Assembly (NCBI GenBank): GCA_947088195.1
Contig: CAMUFS010000177.1
Span: 1 to 6,491, forward strand
DNA from: an uncultured Clostridia bacterium
GTDB lineage: Bacteria; Bacillota; Clostridia; Lachnospirales; Lachnospiraceae
Reading direction: 5' to 3'
Length of the DNA stretch: 6,491 nt
The notes under the pieces were generated by a model. That model worked only from the letters and a program-made list of their open reading frames with translations. It was not told the origin of the DNA and ran no database searches. Positions 1 to 6,319 of the stretch are shown here, piece after piece. The translations under genes were made by a program, and so were the position numbers. The number at the start of each line of letters is the position of its first letter. Positions within the stretch are counted from its first letter, which is position 1.

Positions 1-192
1 AATATAAGTGTCGGTATGGCGAAGGATGGTGCACCAGATATGCCAGCTATGATGTCGCAGCTAGAGCCAATGCAGGGAGAAGGATTTTTCTTGAGAAATG
101 CAAGGAATATCAGTTTTTCTAATGTCTGTGTCACAGGGCAGAAGGGTGAGATGACAAATATAGATCAGACGGTGGAGCTGACAATTCGATAG
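1..192 (+). CDS. 3' end of a beta-helix protein, probably GH28-like (partial)
   Basis: An open frame runs in frame 1 from the window edge to a TAG at 190-192 and gives the last 63 residues of a protein whose start lies outside. The stretch GFFLRNARNISFSNVCVTG has the hydrophobic alternation and the Asn/Val rungs of a right-handed parallel beta-helix coil. Such coils are common at the C-terminus of GH28 polygalacturonase-like and related pectin-active enzymes. The preceding segment (PAMMSQLEPMQGEG) resembles in position the loop before the last coils of these enzymes; this alignment is from memory. The next gene, also a beta-helix enzyme, begins 20 bp downstream on the same strand, so the two are very probably co-transcribed. 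The catalytic region is not in the window, so substrate and activity cannot be judged. Any other beta-helix family (pectate lyase-like, pectin esterase-like) remains possible. Confidence 0.6.
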   Translation, partial: NISVGMAKDGAPDMPAMMSQLEPMQGEGFFLRNARNISFSNVCVTGQKGEMTNIDQTVELTIR

Positions 193-197
193 AGGAC

Positions 198-204
198 GGA
201 GAGG
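198..204 (+). promoter_or_regulatory. Ribosome binding site of the GH28-like gene
   Basis: GGAGAGG lies 8 nt before the ATG at 213, just after the stop codon of the preceding gene. It supports this ATG as the start and supports translation from a shared mRNA. Confidence 0.7.
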
Positions 205-212
205 AAAAGATT

Positions 213-2819
213 ATGGTAAAGAGGGCAGAAGGGTGCAGGATTACAGCGGAGATGCTTAAAAAGGAGCATATCGTAGATATTCGACAATATGGTGCAGCGC
301 CGGATAAGAAGCCAGCAGAAAATACACAGGCGATCAATCAGGCGATTGATGAGCTTTTTAAGGCAGGCGGAGGAACTGCGGAGGTGCCGGAGGGAGATTT
401 TTTGATCTATACATTGCGCTTGAAAAGTAACGTAAATCTGCATCTAAAGAAGGGTGCTGTTCTTCATGCAGCGAGGACAGATATCCGCAATTCTTATGAA
501 AAACAGGTTGGTGAGGGCGGCAATTATGATGAGCCAGAGATCAATCTCTATGCGGGACTTCAAGATCATGGACATACCTATTTTGCAAATAGCCTTATTT
601 ATGGCGCAGATATTGAGAATGTTATGATTTATGGGGAAGGCTTGATTGATGGCAGCTATATGGAGGATGGCTATCGGAAATATGTTCTTCAAGGCGGCGA
701 TCCACAAGAACCATTTTTAAGAACAGAAAAAGGACATTTGGGAGAGTGGTTTGGAAATAAGGCAATCGCATTGGTCCGCATGAAGAATGTGGTTTTAAAG
801 GATTTTAGTCTGTTGATAGGGGGACATTTTGCGATCATTGCGGAGGGCGTCACTAATATGCTGGTGGATGGGCTTTTGGTTGACACGACAAGGGATGCAC
901 TTGATATTGACTGCTGTCAGGATGTGACGGTGAAAAATTCTACCTTTAATTCTTTGACGGACGATGCCCTTGTTATGAAAGCCTCCTATGGTGCGGGATT
1001 GTATATGCCGATTAAGAATATATTGGTTGAGGATTGTACGGTGAGCGGTTATGATGCAGGATCTGTGTACGCAGGCAAATATACAACAGATAAATTGATC
1101 GCCACAGATCGGTGCGGTCCTACTGCCCGCGTGAAATTGGGTACAGAATCTACCTGTGGCTATGAGCTTGTGACAGTGCGGCGGGTGGCATTTGATCGCT
1201 CCCGTGGGTTTGCACTGGAAGCAGTGGATGGCTCTGATCTAAAGGATATTGTATTTACCGATTGCACAATGGATCAGGTGAGCAGCTCACCGATCTTTAT
1301 TCGCGCTGGAGATAGAGGCCGTTTTCCGGTAACTGGAAATTCATCTGTGGAGACTGTCATGGCAAAAGAGGGGAATGTGCGGCTGGACAATACAGGATGG
1401 GTTTTGCCAGAGAAGGATAGTTATCAAAAATACCCTGCCAAGCGATATATTCCCTCCTATGTAAAGGATAAAACAGTGACAGTGGACGGACATTCCGACT
1501 TTCAGATAGTGAATCAGGAGAAGCCATGCAGGAGAAATCCTGCCAATTATGCAGAGAAAAATGGTAGGTATTATAAGCTTATCTATAAAGAAGGGAATGG
1601 CTATATCCCAGATGAAACAAAGGAAATTCCAAAAGAGGAGCTTGGAAAATATGCCAATGCCTGTGGTGCAAAGCATATGGCAGAAGTGTCTGATATTGAG
1701 ATCAGCAATATAAAGATCACCAATGTCGATCCACGTTATCCCATTATATTGATGGGTCTGATGGACAGTAAATTAAAAAATATTGTGCTTGAGCATATTG
1801 AAGTAGAGTATCGCGGTGGGCTTACCATGGAACATGCCACGGAACAAAGACAGCTAAATACAAATTGGAAATATACACAATTTGAGACCAAAAGTTCCAT
1901 TCAGACATTACCGTGGCTTGTTAATACATTCTTTTTAAAGGAGGAGGGATTGCTTCCTCGTATGGATTGGGATAAGGAGAAAAAGCGCTGGGTTGCCGAT
2001 CCTTATAATGTGCCAGAGCTTCCAGCAGTCTATCCAGAGCCCAGCAACTGGGGGATACTTCCAGCATATGGACTGTATGCCCGTCATGTAGAAAATTTGA
2101 GATTACATGATATTAAATTTACTTATAAAGTGGAAGATGGGCGTCATCCAATGGTATTTGATGATGTGGAAGGGGCAAGTCTCTCTGAGATACAGGCAGA
2201 TGTGAGCGAGGGAGTGAGCACACTTGCTATGGTGACAAATGCATGGAAACGGCCGACGCATCTGGAATATAGAAAGGAAGAGCCATATCTTACTACAACC
2301 GTGAAGGCAGTGCGCACGCAGGAGAATATCAGTACAGAACAAGTACAGGTTTACGCGCCTGCGCCCGGCACACCGGCAGATAGTCTATATGCTTATCCCA
2401 CGGCTGCCTGTCAGGAAACAGGATATACTTATCAAATGAAAACAGAATATTATCCTCTGCCGCTAACAGTACATCGCCCGTTTTTTGTACCAATACAGAA
2501 AAAGGAGGGATACTGTGGCGCTGAGTTATCCTTTACGGTAAAAGTGAGAAATCCTGCGTTAGAAGTAGCAGAGGAGGAGAGCGAAGCGTTTATCTACAAT
2601 GAAGCCATAAAGAAAAAGGATTATACCGTTGGTGCAGCAAAATTATCGCCCAAATTATTGGCAGAGGGATTGCCAGAAGGGGCAATTTTCCACGAGAGCA
2701 GTGGAAAATTTAGCTGGATTCCAAGAAAAGGACAGGAGGGAGAGTATAAGCTCACCTTTGTCTATGATGATGGTGTAATACCAGAAAAGCAAAAAGTAGA
2801 AATTACAATATATGGTTAA
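213..2819 (+). CDS. GH28-like right-handed beta-helix glycosidase with C-terminal putative-Ig domain
   Basis: This 868-residue protein probably hydrolyses galacturonic-acid-containing or related plant oligosaccharides; the exact substrate is unknown. Residues 20-85 (DIRQYGAAPDKKPAENTQAI through GAVL) match the N-terminal pectate-lyase-superfamily opening of GH28 enzymes. Residues 125-365 hold repeated beta-helix coils. Candidate active-site acids are D228 and D231 (RDALDID) and D250-D251 (TDDALVMK). These fit the NTD and DD motifs of GH28, but the GHG and RIK motifs are not seen; GPTARVKLGTES (302-313) and RGFALEAVDG (331-340) stand there instead. Residues 490-535 and 605-660 are further coils, including NWGILPAYGLYARHVENL. 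Residues about 765-868 (YCGAELSFTVKV ... GKFSWIPRKGQEGEYKLTFVYDDG) look like a He_PIG-type Ig fold. No signal peptide or membrane segment is visible, so a cytoplasmic, exo-acting role on imported oligomers is inferred. At 868 residues it is well above the 400-500 usual for simple GH28. Superfamily call is firm; activity is not. Confidence 0.8.
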   Translation: MVKRAEGCRITAEMLKKEHIVDIRQYGAAPDKKPAENTQAINQAIDELFKAGGGTAEVPEGDFLIYTLRLKSNVNLHLKKGAVLHAARTDIRNSYEKQVGEGGNYDEPEINLYAGLQDHGHTYFANSLIYGADIENVMIYGEGLIDGSYMEDGYRKYVLQGGDPQEPFLRTEKGHLGEWFGNKAIALVRMKNVVLKDFSLLIGGHFAIIAEGVTNMLVDGLLVDTTRDALDIDCCQDVTVKNSTFNSLTDDALVMKASYGAGLYMPIKNILVEDCTVSGYDAGSVYAGKYTTDKLIATDRCGPTARVKLGTESTCGYELVTVRRVAFDRSRGFALEAVDGSDLKDIVFTDCTMDQVSSSPIFIRAGDRGRFPVTGNSSVETVMAKEGNVRLDNTGWVLPEKDSYQKYPAKRYIPSYVKDKTVTVDGHSDFQIVNQEKPCRRNPANYAEKNGRYYKLIYKEGNGYIPDETKEIPKEELGKYANACGAKHMAEVSDIEISNIKITNVDPRYPIILMGLMDSKLKNIVLEHIEVEYRGGLTMEHATEQRQLNTNWKYTQFETKSSIQTLPWLVNTFFLKEEGLLPRMDWDKEKKRWVADPYNVPELPAVYPEPSNWGILPAYGLYARHVENLRLHDIKFTYKVEDGRHPMVFDDVEGASLSEIQADVSEGVSTLAMVTNAWKRPTHLEYRKEEPYLTTTVKAVRTQENISTEQVQVYAPAPGTPADSLYAYPTAACQETGYTYQMKTEYYPLPLTVHRPFFVPIQKKEGYCGAELSFTVKVRNPALEVAEEESEAFIYNEAIKKKDYTVGAAKLSPKLLAEGLPEGAIFHESSGKFSWIPRKGQEGEYKLTFVYDDGVIPEKQKVEITIYG

Positions 2820-2830
2820 AATATAGAAAA

Positions 2831-2855
2831 TTTTTGGGCAAGCTCTGCGTAAAAA
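2831..2855 (+). other. Imperfect stem-loop just after the GH28-like gene
   Basis: TTTTTGGGCA (2831-2840) can pair with TGCGTAAAAA (2846-2855) around a 5-nt AGCTC loop, with one G-T wobble and one mismatch. It starts 11 nt after the stop codon. The stem is AT-rich and is followed by A residues and then GG, not by a T-run, so it is a poor intrinsic terminator on the plus strand. It might protect an mRNA end. No better terminator is visible for the upstream operon. Confidence 0.3.
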
Positions 2856-2943
2856 AGGAAAGGCTATCCCACTATAGAGGTTAAAATTGTGAAATGTATT
2901 CTTCATTGAAAGAATTTTGTAAAGAATTTATTTGGTTTCTTTC

Positions 2944-2972
2944 TGTACAAATTACCAGTTTTATGCTATACT
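2944..2972 (+). promoter_or_regulatory. Sigma-A promoter of the lipoprotein gene
   Basis: A -35-like TGTACA (2944-2949, 4 of 6 matches to TTGACA) is separated by exactly 17 nt from TATACT (2967-2972, 5 of 6 matches to TATAAT). The -10 is preceded by TGC at 2964-2966, giving an extended -10. Predicted transcription start is near 2979, leaving a leader of about 27 nt before the ATG at 3006. It indicates that the lipoprotein gene is transcribed separately from the GH28-like genes. Confidence 0.7.
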
Positions 2973-2993
2973 ATTCAAGTTGTATGAAAAGAG

Positions 2994-2998
2994 AGGAG
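2994..2998 (+). promoter_or_regulatory. Ribosome binding site of the lipoprotein gene
   Basis: AGGAG, inside a purine-rich GAGAGGAGAA run, lies 7 nt before the ATG at 3006 and fixes this start. Confidence 0.8.
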
Positions 2999-3005
2999 AA
3001 TACAT

Positions 3006-3578
3006 ATGAGGAGAAACTGGAAACATTTTGTCATATACACGGCTTTTGCTATGTCTGTTTTTAGTCTGACAGGCTGTGGATCTTCCTCAGGGAATCCCGG
3101 CGGCGAGGTCACTACGGCAGCTCCAAAGATGGTACTTTCCATCGGCACAAAGGATAATTTAAAAAGCTATGATTTTACTTATGAGACGGCAACCCCAGAT
3201 GCAGCCGGTTTGACATGGGATGCAAATAACCCAGACGCAGACACTTTGATTGCTATTATAGAAGATGTGACAGGCTGGAATCTTCATTTGGCAGAGCCTG
3301 TATCTGTTGCGCCGGGCAGCTTTTATGTCTATTTTGCAGAAGATTCTAGTATCTTTACAGGGGCTGTGGATTCTTCTAAGACAGATTTTGCCATTACAGA
3401 TCGCAAGGAGCTGGTGACAACAATTTTGGATAGCATTGTTGCTAATATGAATGCTGCTTATAATGAAACACTTACCATTTACTTTGCTGCTGCGGATGGC
3501 AGTGATATCTCAATTCCTGAGGCTGGGATCACGATCTCTGCTTCAGAGCCATATGCTACTGAGGACGTAGAAGAGTAA
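3006..3578 (+). CDS. Putative secreted lipoprotein, weakly GerMN-like
   Basis: This 190-residue protein has a lipoprotein signal: basic N-terminus (MRRNWKH), hydrophobic core (residues 8-20) and lipobox LTGC with the lipidated cysteine at C24. A Ser/Gly/Pro/Thr-rich tether (25-40) follows, as is usual for anchoring on the outer face of the cytoplasmic membrane. The mature part is acidic. Residues 78-115 (ADTLIAIIEDVTGWNLHLAE ... SFYVYFAEDSSIF) and 132-172 (KELVTTILDSIVANMN ... LTIYFAAADGSDISIP) have the helix-strand / helix-strand pattern of GerMN domains, which occur in spore germination protein GerM and in several Bacillota lipoproteins. That resemblance is from pattern only. No catalytic motif is evident. 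It has its own promoter and terminator, so it appears monocistronic and unlinked in function to the glycosidases or to clpSA. Function unknown. Confidence 0.8.
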   Translation: MRRNWKHFVIYTAFAMSVFSLTGCGSSSGNPGGEVTTAAPKMVLSIGTKDNLKSYDFTYETATPDAAGLTWDANNPDADTLIAIIEDVTGWNLHLAEPVSVAPGSFYVYFAEDSSIFTGAVDSSKTDFAITDRKELVTTILDSIVANMNAAYNETLTIYFAAADGSDISIPEAGITISASEPYATEDVEE

Positions 3579-3606
3579 TTGCCAGAATGTACATAAGATT
3601 ATTAGT

Positions 3607-3659
3607 AAAATCATCTTTCATATTAGGTGAAGCATCATCGATATGAAAGATGATTTTTT
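3607..3659 (+). terminator. Strong intrinsic terminator between convergent genes, probably bidirectional
   Basis: AAAATCATCTTTCATAT (3607-3623) is perfectly complementary to ATATGAAAGATGATTTT (3641-3657), a 17-bp stem with a 17-nt loop, followed on the plus strand by T residues to 3659. It starts 28 nt after the lipoprotein stop codon. On the minus strand the stem also ends in TTTT, so it can serve clpA as well, whose stop codon is about 52 nt upstream on that strand. Confidence 0.85.
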
Positions 3660-3665
3660 GTATCT

Positions 3666-3701
3666 ATAGGCACCCGCCAGCTTGGCTAAATAAGTGCCTA
3701 T
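3666..3701. other. Second hairpin adjacent to the clpA stop codon
   Basis: ATAGGCAC (3666-3673) pairs perfectly with GTGCCTAT (3694-3701), and inside it GCCA (3676-3679) pairs with TGGC (3683-3686). On the minus strand this hairpin begins 7 nt after the clpA TAG but lacks a T-run, so it is more likely a 3'-end stabiliser or part of a tandem terminator with the 3607-3657 stem than a terminator alone. On the plus strand only TTTT follows, two bases after the stem. TGCCTATG also occurs as a direct repeat at 3695-3702 and 3706-3713, the second copy overlapping the clpA stop. Confidence 0.45.
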
Positions 3702-3708
3702 GTTTTGC

Positions 3709-5919
3709 CTATGCCTGCTCAATAGCAAGCTCTATTTTTCCATCCTCGCATCCAACCATACAGCTTCCGCCTTTTTTGAGTTTTCCAAATAGAATCTCGT
3801 CCACCAGCAATGTTTTTAATTCGGCATCGATAATACGCTGAATTTCTCTGGCACCATATTCTCTGCTCATTCCCTTTGAGGCAAAGTATTCTCTTGCTTT
3901 TTTGGAAAGCTGAATCGCCACATTTTTGACAACAAGCTGTTCTTTTAGCGCGGTTATCTTTTTATCTGTGATCTGCATTGCCATCTTTTTATCGATTGGA
4001 TGAAAGATGATAATGCGATCCAGACGATTTCGAAATTCCGGGCTAAATACACGTTTAACTTCCGCGTCGATAGCACCCTCATTCTGTGTTTCACCGCCAA
4101 AGCCCATTGTCATCTTTCCTGCTTCTCTTGCCCCAGCATTGGAGGTCATAATAAGAATCACATTTCGAAAATCTGCTTTTTGTCCTTGATTGTCTGTTAA
4201 TGTCGCATAGTCCATCACTTGAAGAAGCACATTGAAAATGTCGGGATGTGCTTTTTCAATCTCATCCAAAAGCAGGACACTATGAGGTTTTTTGCGTATG
4301 GTTTCTGTGAGAAGTCCGCCTTCCTCGTAGCCTACATAGCCGGCGGGAGAACCGATTAGCTTTGCCACAGTATGCTTTTCTGCATATTCACTCATATCAA
4401 AACGGACCAGCTCTATGCCAAGCACTTGGGCGAGCGAGCGGGCCAGCTCTGTCTTTCCCACACCTGTCGGTCCTACAAATAGAAGGCTTGCTACAGGCTT
4501 TTCTGCCTCTCTAAGTCCTGCTTTGGAGAATTTTACAGCACTGGCAAGCTCCTCCACTGCCTCCATCTGTCCAAATACCTGTTCTTTTAGTTCTTTTTCC
4601 AAGCGGGCCAGCTTCTTTATCTCTTCGGTCTCAATCGCTTGTTTTGGAATCTGACAGGTTTTTGACAAAACCTCTTCAATAAGCTTTTTATCTACTATCT
4701 GCCTTTTTCTATTCTCAGGGTGCATAACACGGTAAGCACCAGCCTCATCAATTAAATCAATAGCTTTATCTGGCAGATAGCGCTCATTCACATAGCGGGC
4801 ACTTAATTGAACTGCGTGTTCAATGCTGCCCTTCTGATATGTGACATGGTGCCATTTTTCATAATATGGCTTTAACCCTTCCAATATATCTATCGCTTCT
4901 TCTGGAGTAGGCTCCTTGATCTCAATATTTTGGAATCGCCGGACCATACTTTTATTTTTGGCAAAATATTTTTTGTATTCCTCAAATGTAGTAGCTCCAA
5001 TAAAGCGGATGGTTCCGCGTGTCAAATAAGGCTTTAGGAGGTTGGAGGCATCCATAGAGCTCCCTGTGGTAGCACCTGCTCCCACAAGAGTGTGAATCTC
5101 GTCAATGTAGAGAATAGGTCGATTTTCTCTTTCAAGCTGCTTCATCGCTTCCTTTAAGCGCTTCTCAAAATCTCCGCGAAGCTGTGTTCCGGCGAGCATG
5201 GCACCTAGATCAAGGGCATACATGCGCACTCCTTTTAGCTCATCTGGCACATTACCTGCATTAATGCGAGCGGCAAGCCCATAAGCTATGGCTGTTTTTC
5301 CCACACCCGGCTCACCGATATGGAGCGGATTATTCTTATCCTTGCGGAGCAGAATCTGTATGGTGCGCTCAAGCTCCGCCTTTCTGCCAATCAGAGGATT
5401 CATGGAAGCTACCTCCTCATTCATGCAGGTCATATATGCGGAGGACGGATTTTCTTCCAGAGGTGCTTCCTCCTCAGCTTCTGGTTCCTCCTCCCAGTTT
5501 CTGGAGTGAAGCTCTGTCAGCATATCTACTTCCTCCACGCCTTGTGTGTGCATAACATAGGTGCCGAAACATTCTTTTAGGCGAAAAAAGCCATAGATAA
5601 GGTGCACCAGCTCCACCATATGCTGTCCTGCGCTCTCTGCCTGCATGGCGGCCTCTATCAGTGCCTCATGAAGTCCATAGCTCACAGGGATTTCCGCCTT
5701 GGCTTCGGGAAGCCCTCCAACATTTTTTCTAAGATATTCTTCTAGCTCTTTTCGAAATTCTTTTATATTTCCACCACAATTTACATAACAGTGGGAGAAT
5801 TTTTTGTCATAGGTCAACGTCAGCATAACATGCTCTGGCGTCACATATTCATGCCGCTCCTGCCCCGCGTACACTGCCGATTTTTGTAACAGCAGCTCAA
5901 GCTCCTGTGATATTTTCAA
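3709..5919 (-). CDS. clpA: ATP-dependent Clp protease ATP-binding subunit ClpA
   Basis: This 736-residue AAA+ unfoldase unfolds substrates and threads them into the ClpP protease in the cytoplasm. Two Clp_N repeats occupy about 1-65 and 78-138. An acidic linker (141-160, rich in Glu) joins them to the first AAA+ module. AAA-1 has Walker A GEPGVGKT (202-209), Walker B ILYIDEIH (269-276) and the arginine region MVRRFQ (325-330). AAA-2 has Walker A GPTGVGKT (483-490), Walker B VLLLDEIE (548-555), FRNRLD (629-634) and sensor-2 GAR (689-691). The tripeptide MGF (605-607) stands where E. coli ClpA has its ClpP-docking IGL loop. No ClpB/ClpC middle coiled-coil lies between the modules, so it is ClpA type; length is close to the 758 of E. 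coli. The start is TTG at 5919, behind AGGAGG with 8-nt spacing. It lies 18 bp downstream of clpS, its adaptor gene, on the same strand. ClpP is not in the window. Confidence 0.96.
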   Translation of the reverse strand: MKISQELELLLQKSAVYAGQERHEYVTPEHVMLTLTYDKKFSHCYVNCGGNIKEFRKELEEYLRKNVGGLPEAKAEIPVSYGLHEALIEAAMQAESAGQHMVELVHLIYGFFRLKECFGTYVMHTQGVEEVDMLTELHSRNWEEEPEAEEEAPLEENPSSAYMTCMNEEVASMNPLIGRKAELERTIQILLRKDKNNPLHIGEPGVGKTAIAYGLAARINAGNVPDELKGVRMYALDLGAMLAGTQLRGDFEKRLKEAMKQLERENRPILYIDEIHTLVGAGATTGSSMDASNLLKPYLTRGTIRFIGATTFEEYKKYFAKNKSMVRRFQNIEIKEPTPEEAIDILEGLKPYYEKWHHVTYQKGSIEHAVQLSARYVNERYLPDKAIDLIDEAGAYRVMHPENRKRQIVDKKLIEEVLSKTCQIPKQAIETEEIKKLARLEKELKEQVFGQMEAVEELASAVKFSKAGLREAEKPVASLLFVGPTGVGKTELARSLAQVLGIELVRFDMSEYAEKHTVAKLIGSPAGYVGYEEGGLLTETIRKKPHSVLLLDEIEKAHPDIFNVLLQVMDYATLTDNQGQKADFRNVILIMTSNAGAREAGKMTMGFGGETQNEGAIDAEVKRVFSPEFRNRLDRIIIFHPIDKKMAMQITDKKITALKEQLVVKNVAIQLSKKAREYFASKGMSREYGAREIQRIIDAELKTLLVDEILFGKLKKGGSCMVGCEDGKIELAIEQA

Positions 5920-5927
5920 ATCTATTT

Positions 5928-5933
5928 CCTCCT
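5928..5933 (-). promoter_or_regulatory. Ribosome binding site that fixes the TTG start of clpA
   Basis: On the minus strand AGGAGG lies 8 nt before TTG (5919-5917), within the 18-nt gap after the clpS stop. The site is near consensus and offsets the weak start codon. Starting at TTG gives KISQELELLLQKSA, which matches the N-terminus of known ClpA (NQELELSLNMAF in E. coli), so the rare start codon is well supported. Confidence 0.85.
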
Positions 5934-5937
5934 AATA

Positions 5938-6234
5938 TTAAGACTCTACTTTAACCTGAAAGGGATAACCATTTTCTCTGGCTTGATGCATGGCTTCTTG
6001 CGTCTTTGTCATGGCAATATCGTAGGAATACTGCCCGACAACAGCGCGATCGCCTTTATGCACCTGCATCATAATTTCTACTGCTTCTTGATGTCCCTTA
6101 TTAAATATTGTTTTTAAAATATCTACCACAAAATCCATCGGTGTAAAGTCGTCATTGTACATTACTACTTTATATTGCTTTGGTTCCTTAAGCTTGCTGG
6201 TTGTTCTTGATTTAAGTTTAGTTTCTGACGCCAT
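5938..6234 (-). CDS. clpS: ATP-dependent Clp protease adaptor protein ClpS
   Basis: ClpS binds proteins with bulky hydrophobic N-terminal residues (N-degrons) and hands them to ClpA. From the preferred start it is 98 residues, the usual size. A flexible, basic, Ser/Thr/Lys-rich tail (1-19, MASETKLKSRTTSKLKEPK) precedes the folded core. The core contains YKVVMYNDDFTPMDFV (21-36), with N27, D28 and D29 matching the alpha-amino-group-binding NDD of E. coli ClpS and M33 matching its gatekeeper Met40. MMQVH (55-59) supplies the pocket residues M55, V58 and H59. The end, ARENGYPFQVKVES, matches the conserved C-terminal strand. The reading frame extends upstream to an ATG at 6279, but that codon has no good ribosome binding site, whereas ATG 6234 has TGAGG with 6-nt spacing; I therefore chose 6234. 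It heads the clpS-clpA operon. Confidence 0.95.
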   Translation of the reverse strand: MASETKLKSRTTSKLKEPKQYKVVMYNDDFTPMDFVVDILKTIFNKGHQEAVEIMMQVHKGDRAVVGQYSYDIAMTKTQEAMHQARENGYPFQVKVES

Positions 6235-6240
6235 TGTTTT

Positions 6241-6244
6241 CCTC
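6241..6244 (-). promoter_or_regulatory. Ribosome binding site deciding the clpS start
   Basis: On the minus strand GAGG (within ATGAGGA) sits 6 nt before the ATG at 6234. The ATG at 6279 is preceded by an A/T-rich run with no GAGG or GGAG, which argues against the 113-residue version of the protein. Confidence 0.65.
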
Positions 6245-6319
6245 ATTTCTGTGCTGTTAATCAATATTGTATGCCGCATATATTCTTTGTTTATAAAGAA
6301 AAGCGGGAAACTATTCTAT

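Noticed and set aside
444..886. Minus-strand open frames of 65-87 codons opposite the GH28-like gene
   Set aside because: They lie wholly inside a strongly supported gene on the other strand, have no ribosome binding sites of note and give low-complexity, Cys/Ile-rich translations typical of antisense shadows.
2655..2906. Minus-strand open frame across the end of the GH28-like gene
   Set aside because: It mostly overlaps the He_PIG-like domain in antisense and its translation resembles no family.
3650..3841. Plus-strand open frame of 63 codons
   Set aside because: It begins inside the terminator stem and runs antisense to the conserved clpA C-terminus.
4415..5580. Several plus-strand open frames opposite clpA
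   Set aside because: All are antisense to the Walker and AAA+ coding regions, and their length follows from clpA codon usage.
6235..6279. N-terminal extension of ClpS to the ATG at 6279
   Set aside because: The 15 extra residues (MRHTILINSTEMRKT) are not typical of ClpS and the upstream ATG has no good Shine-Dalgarno sequence, whereas ATG 6234 does.
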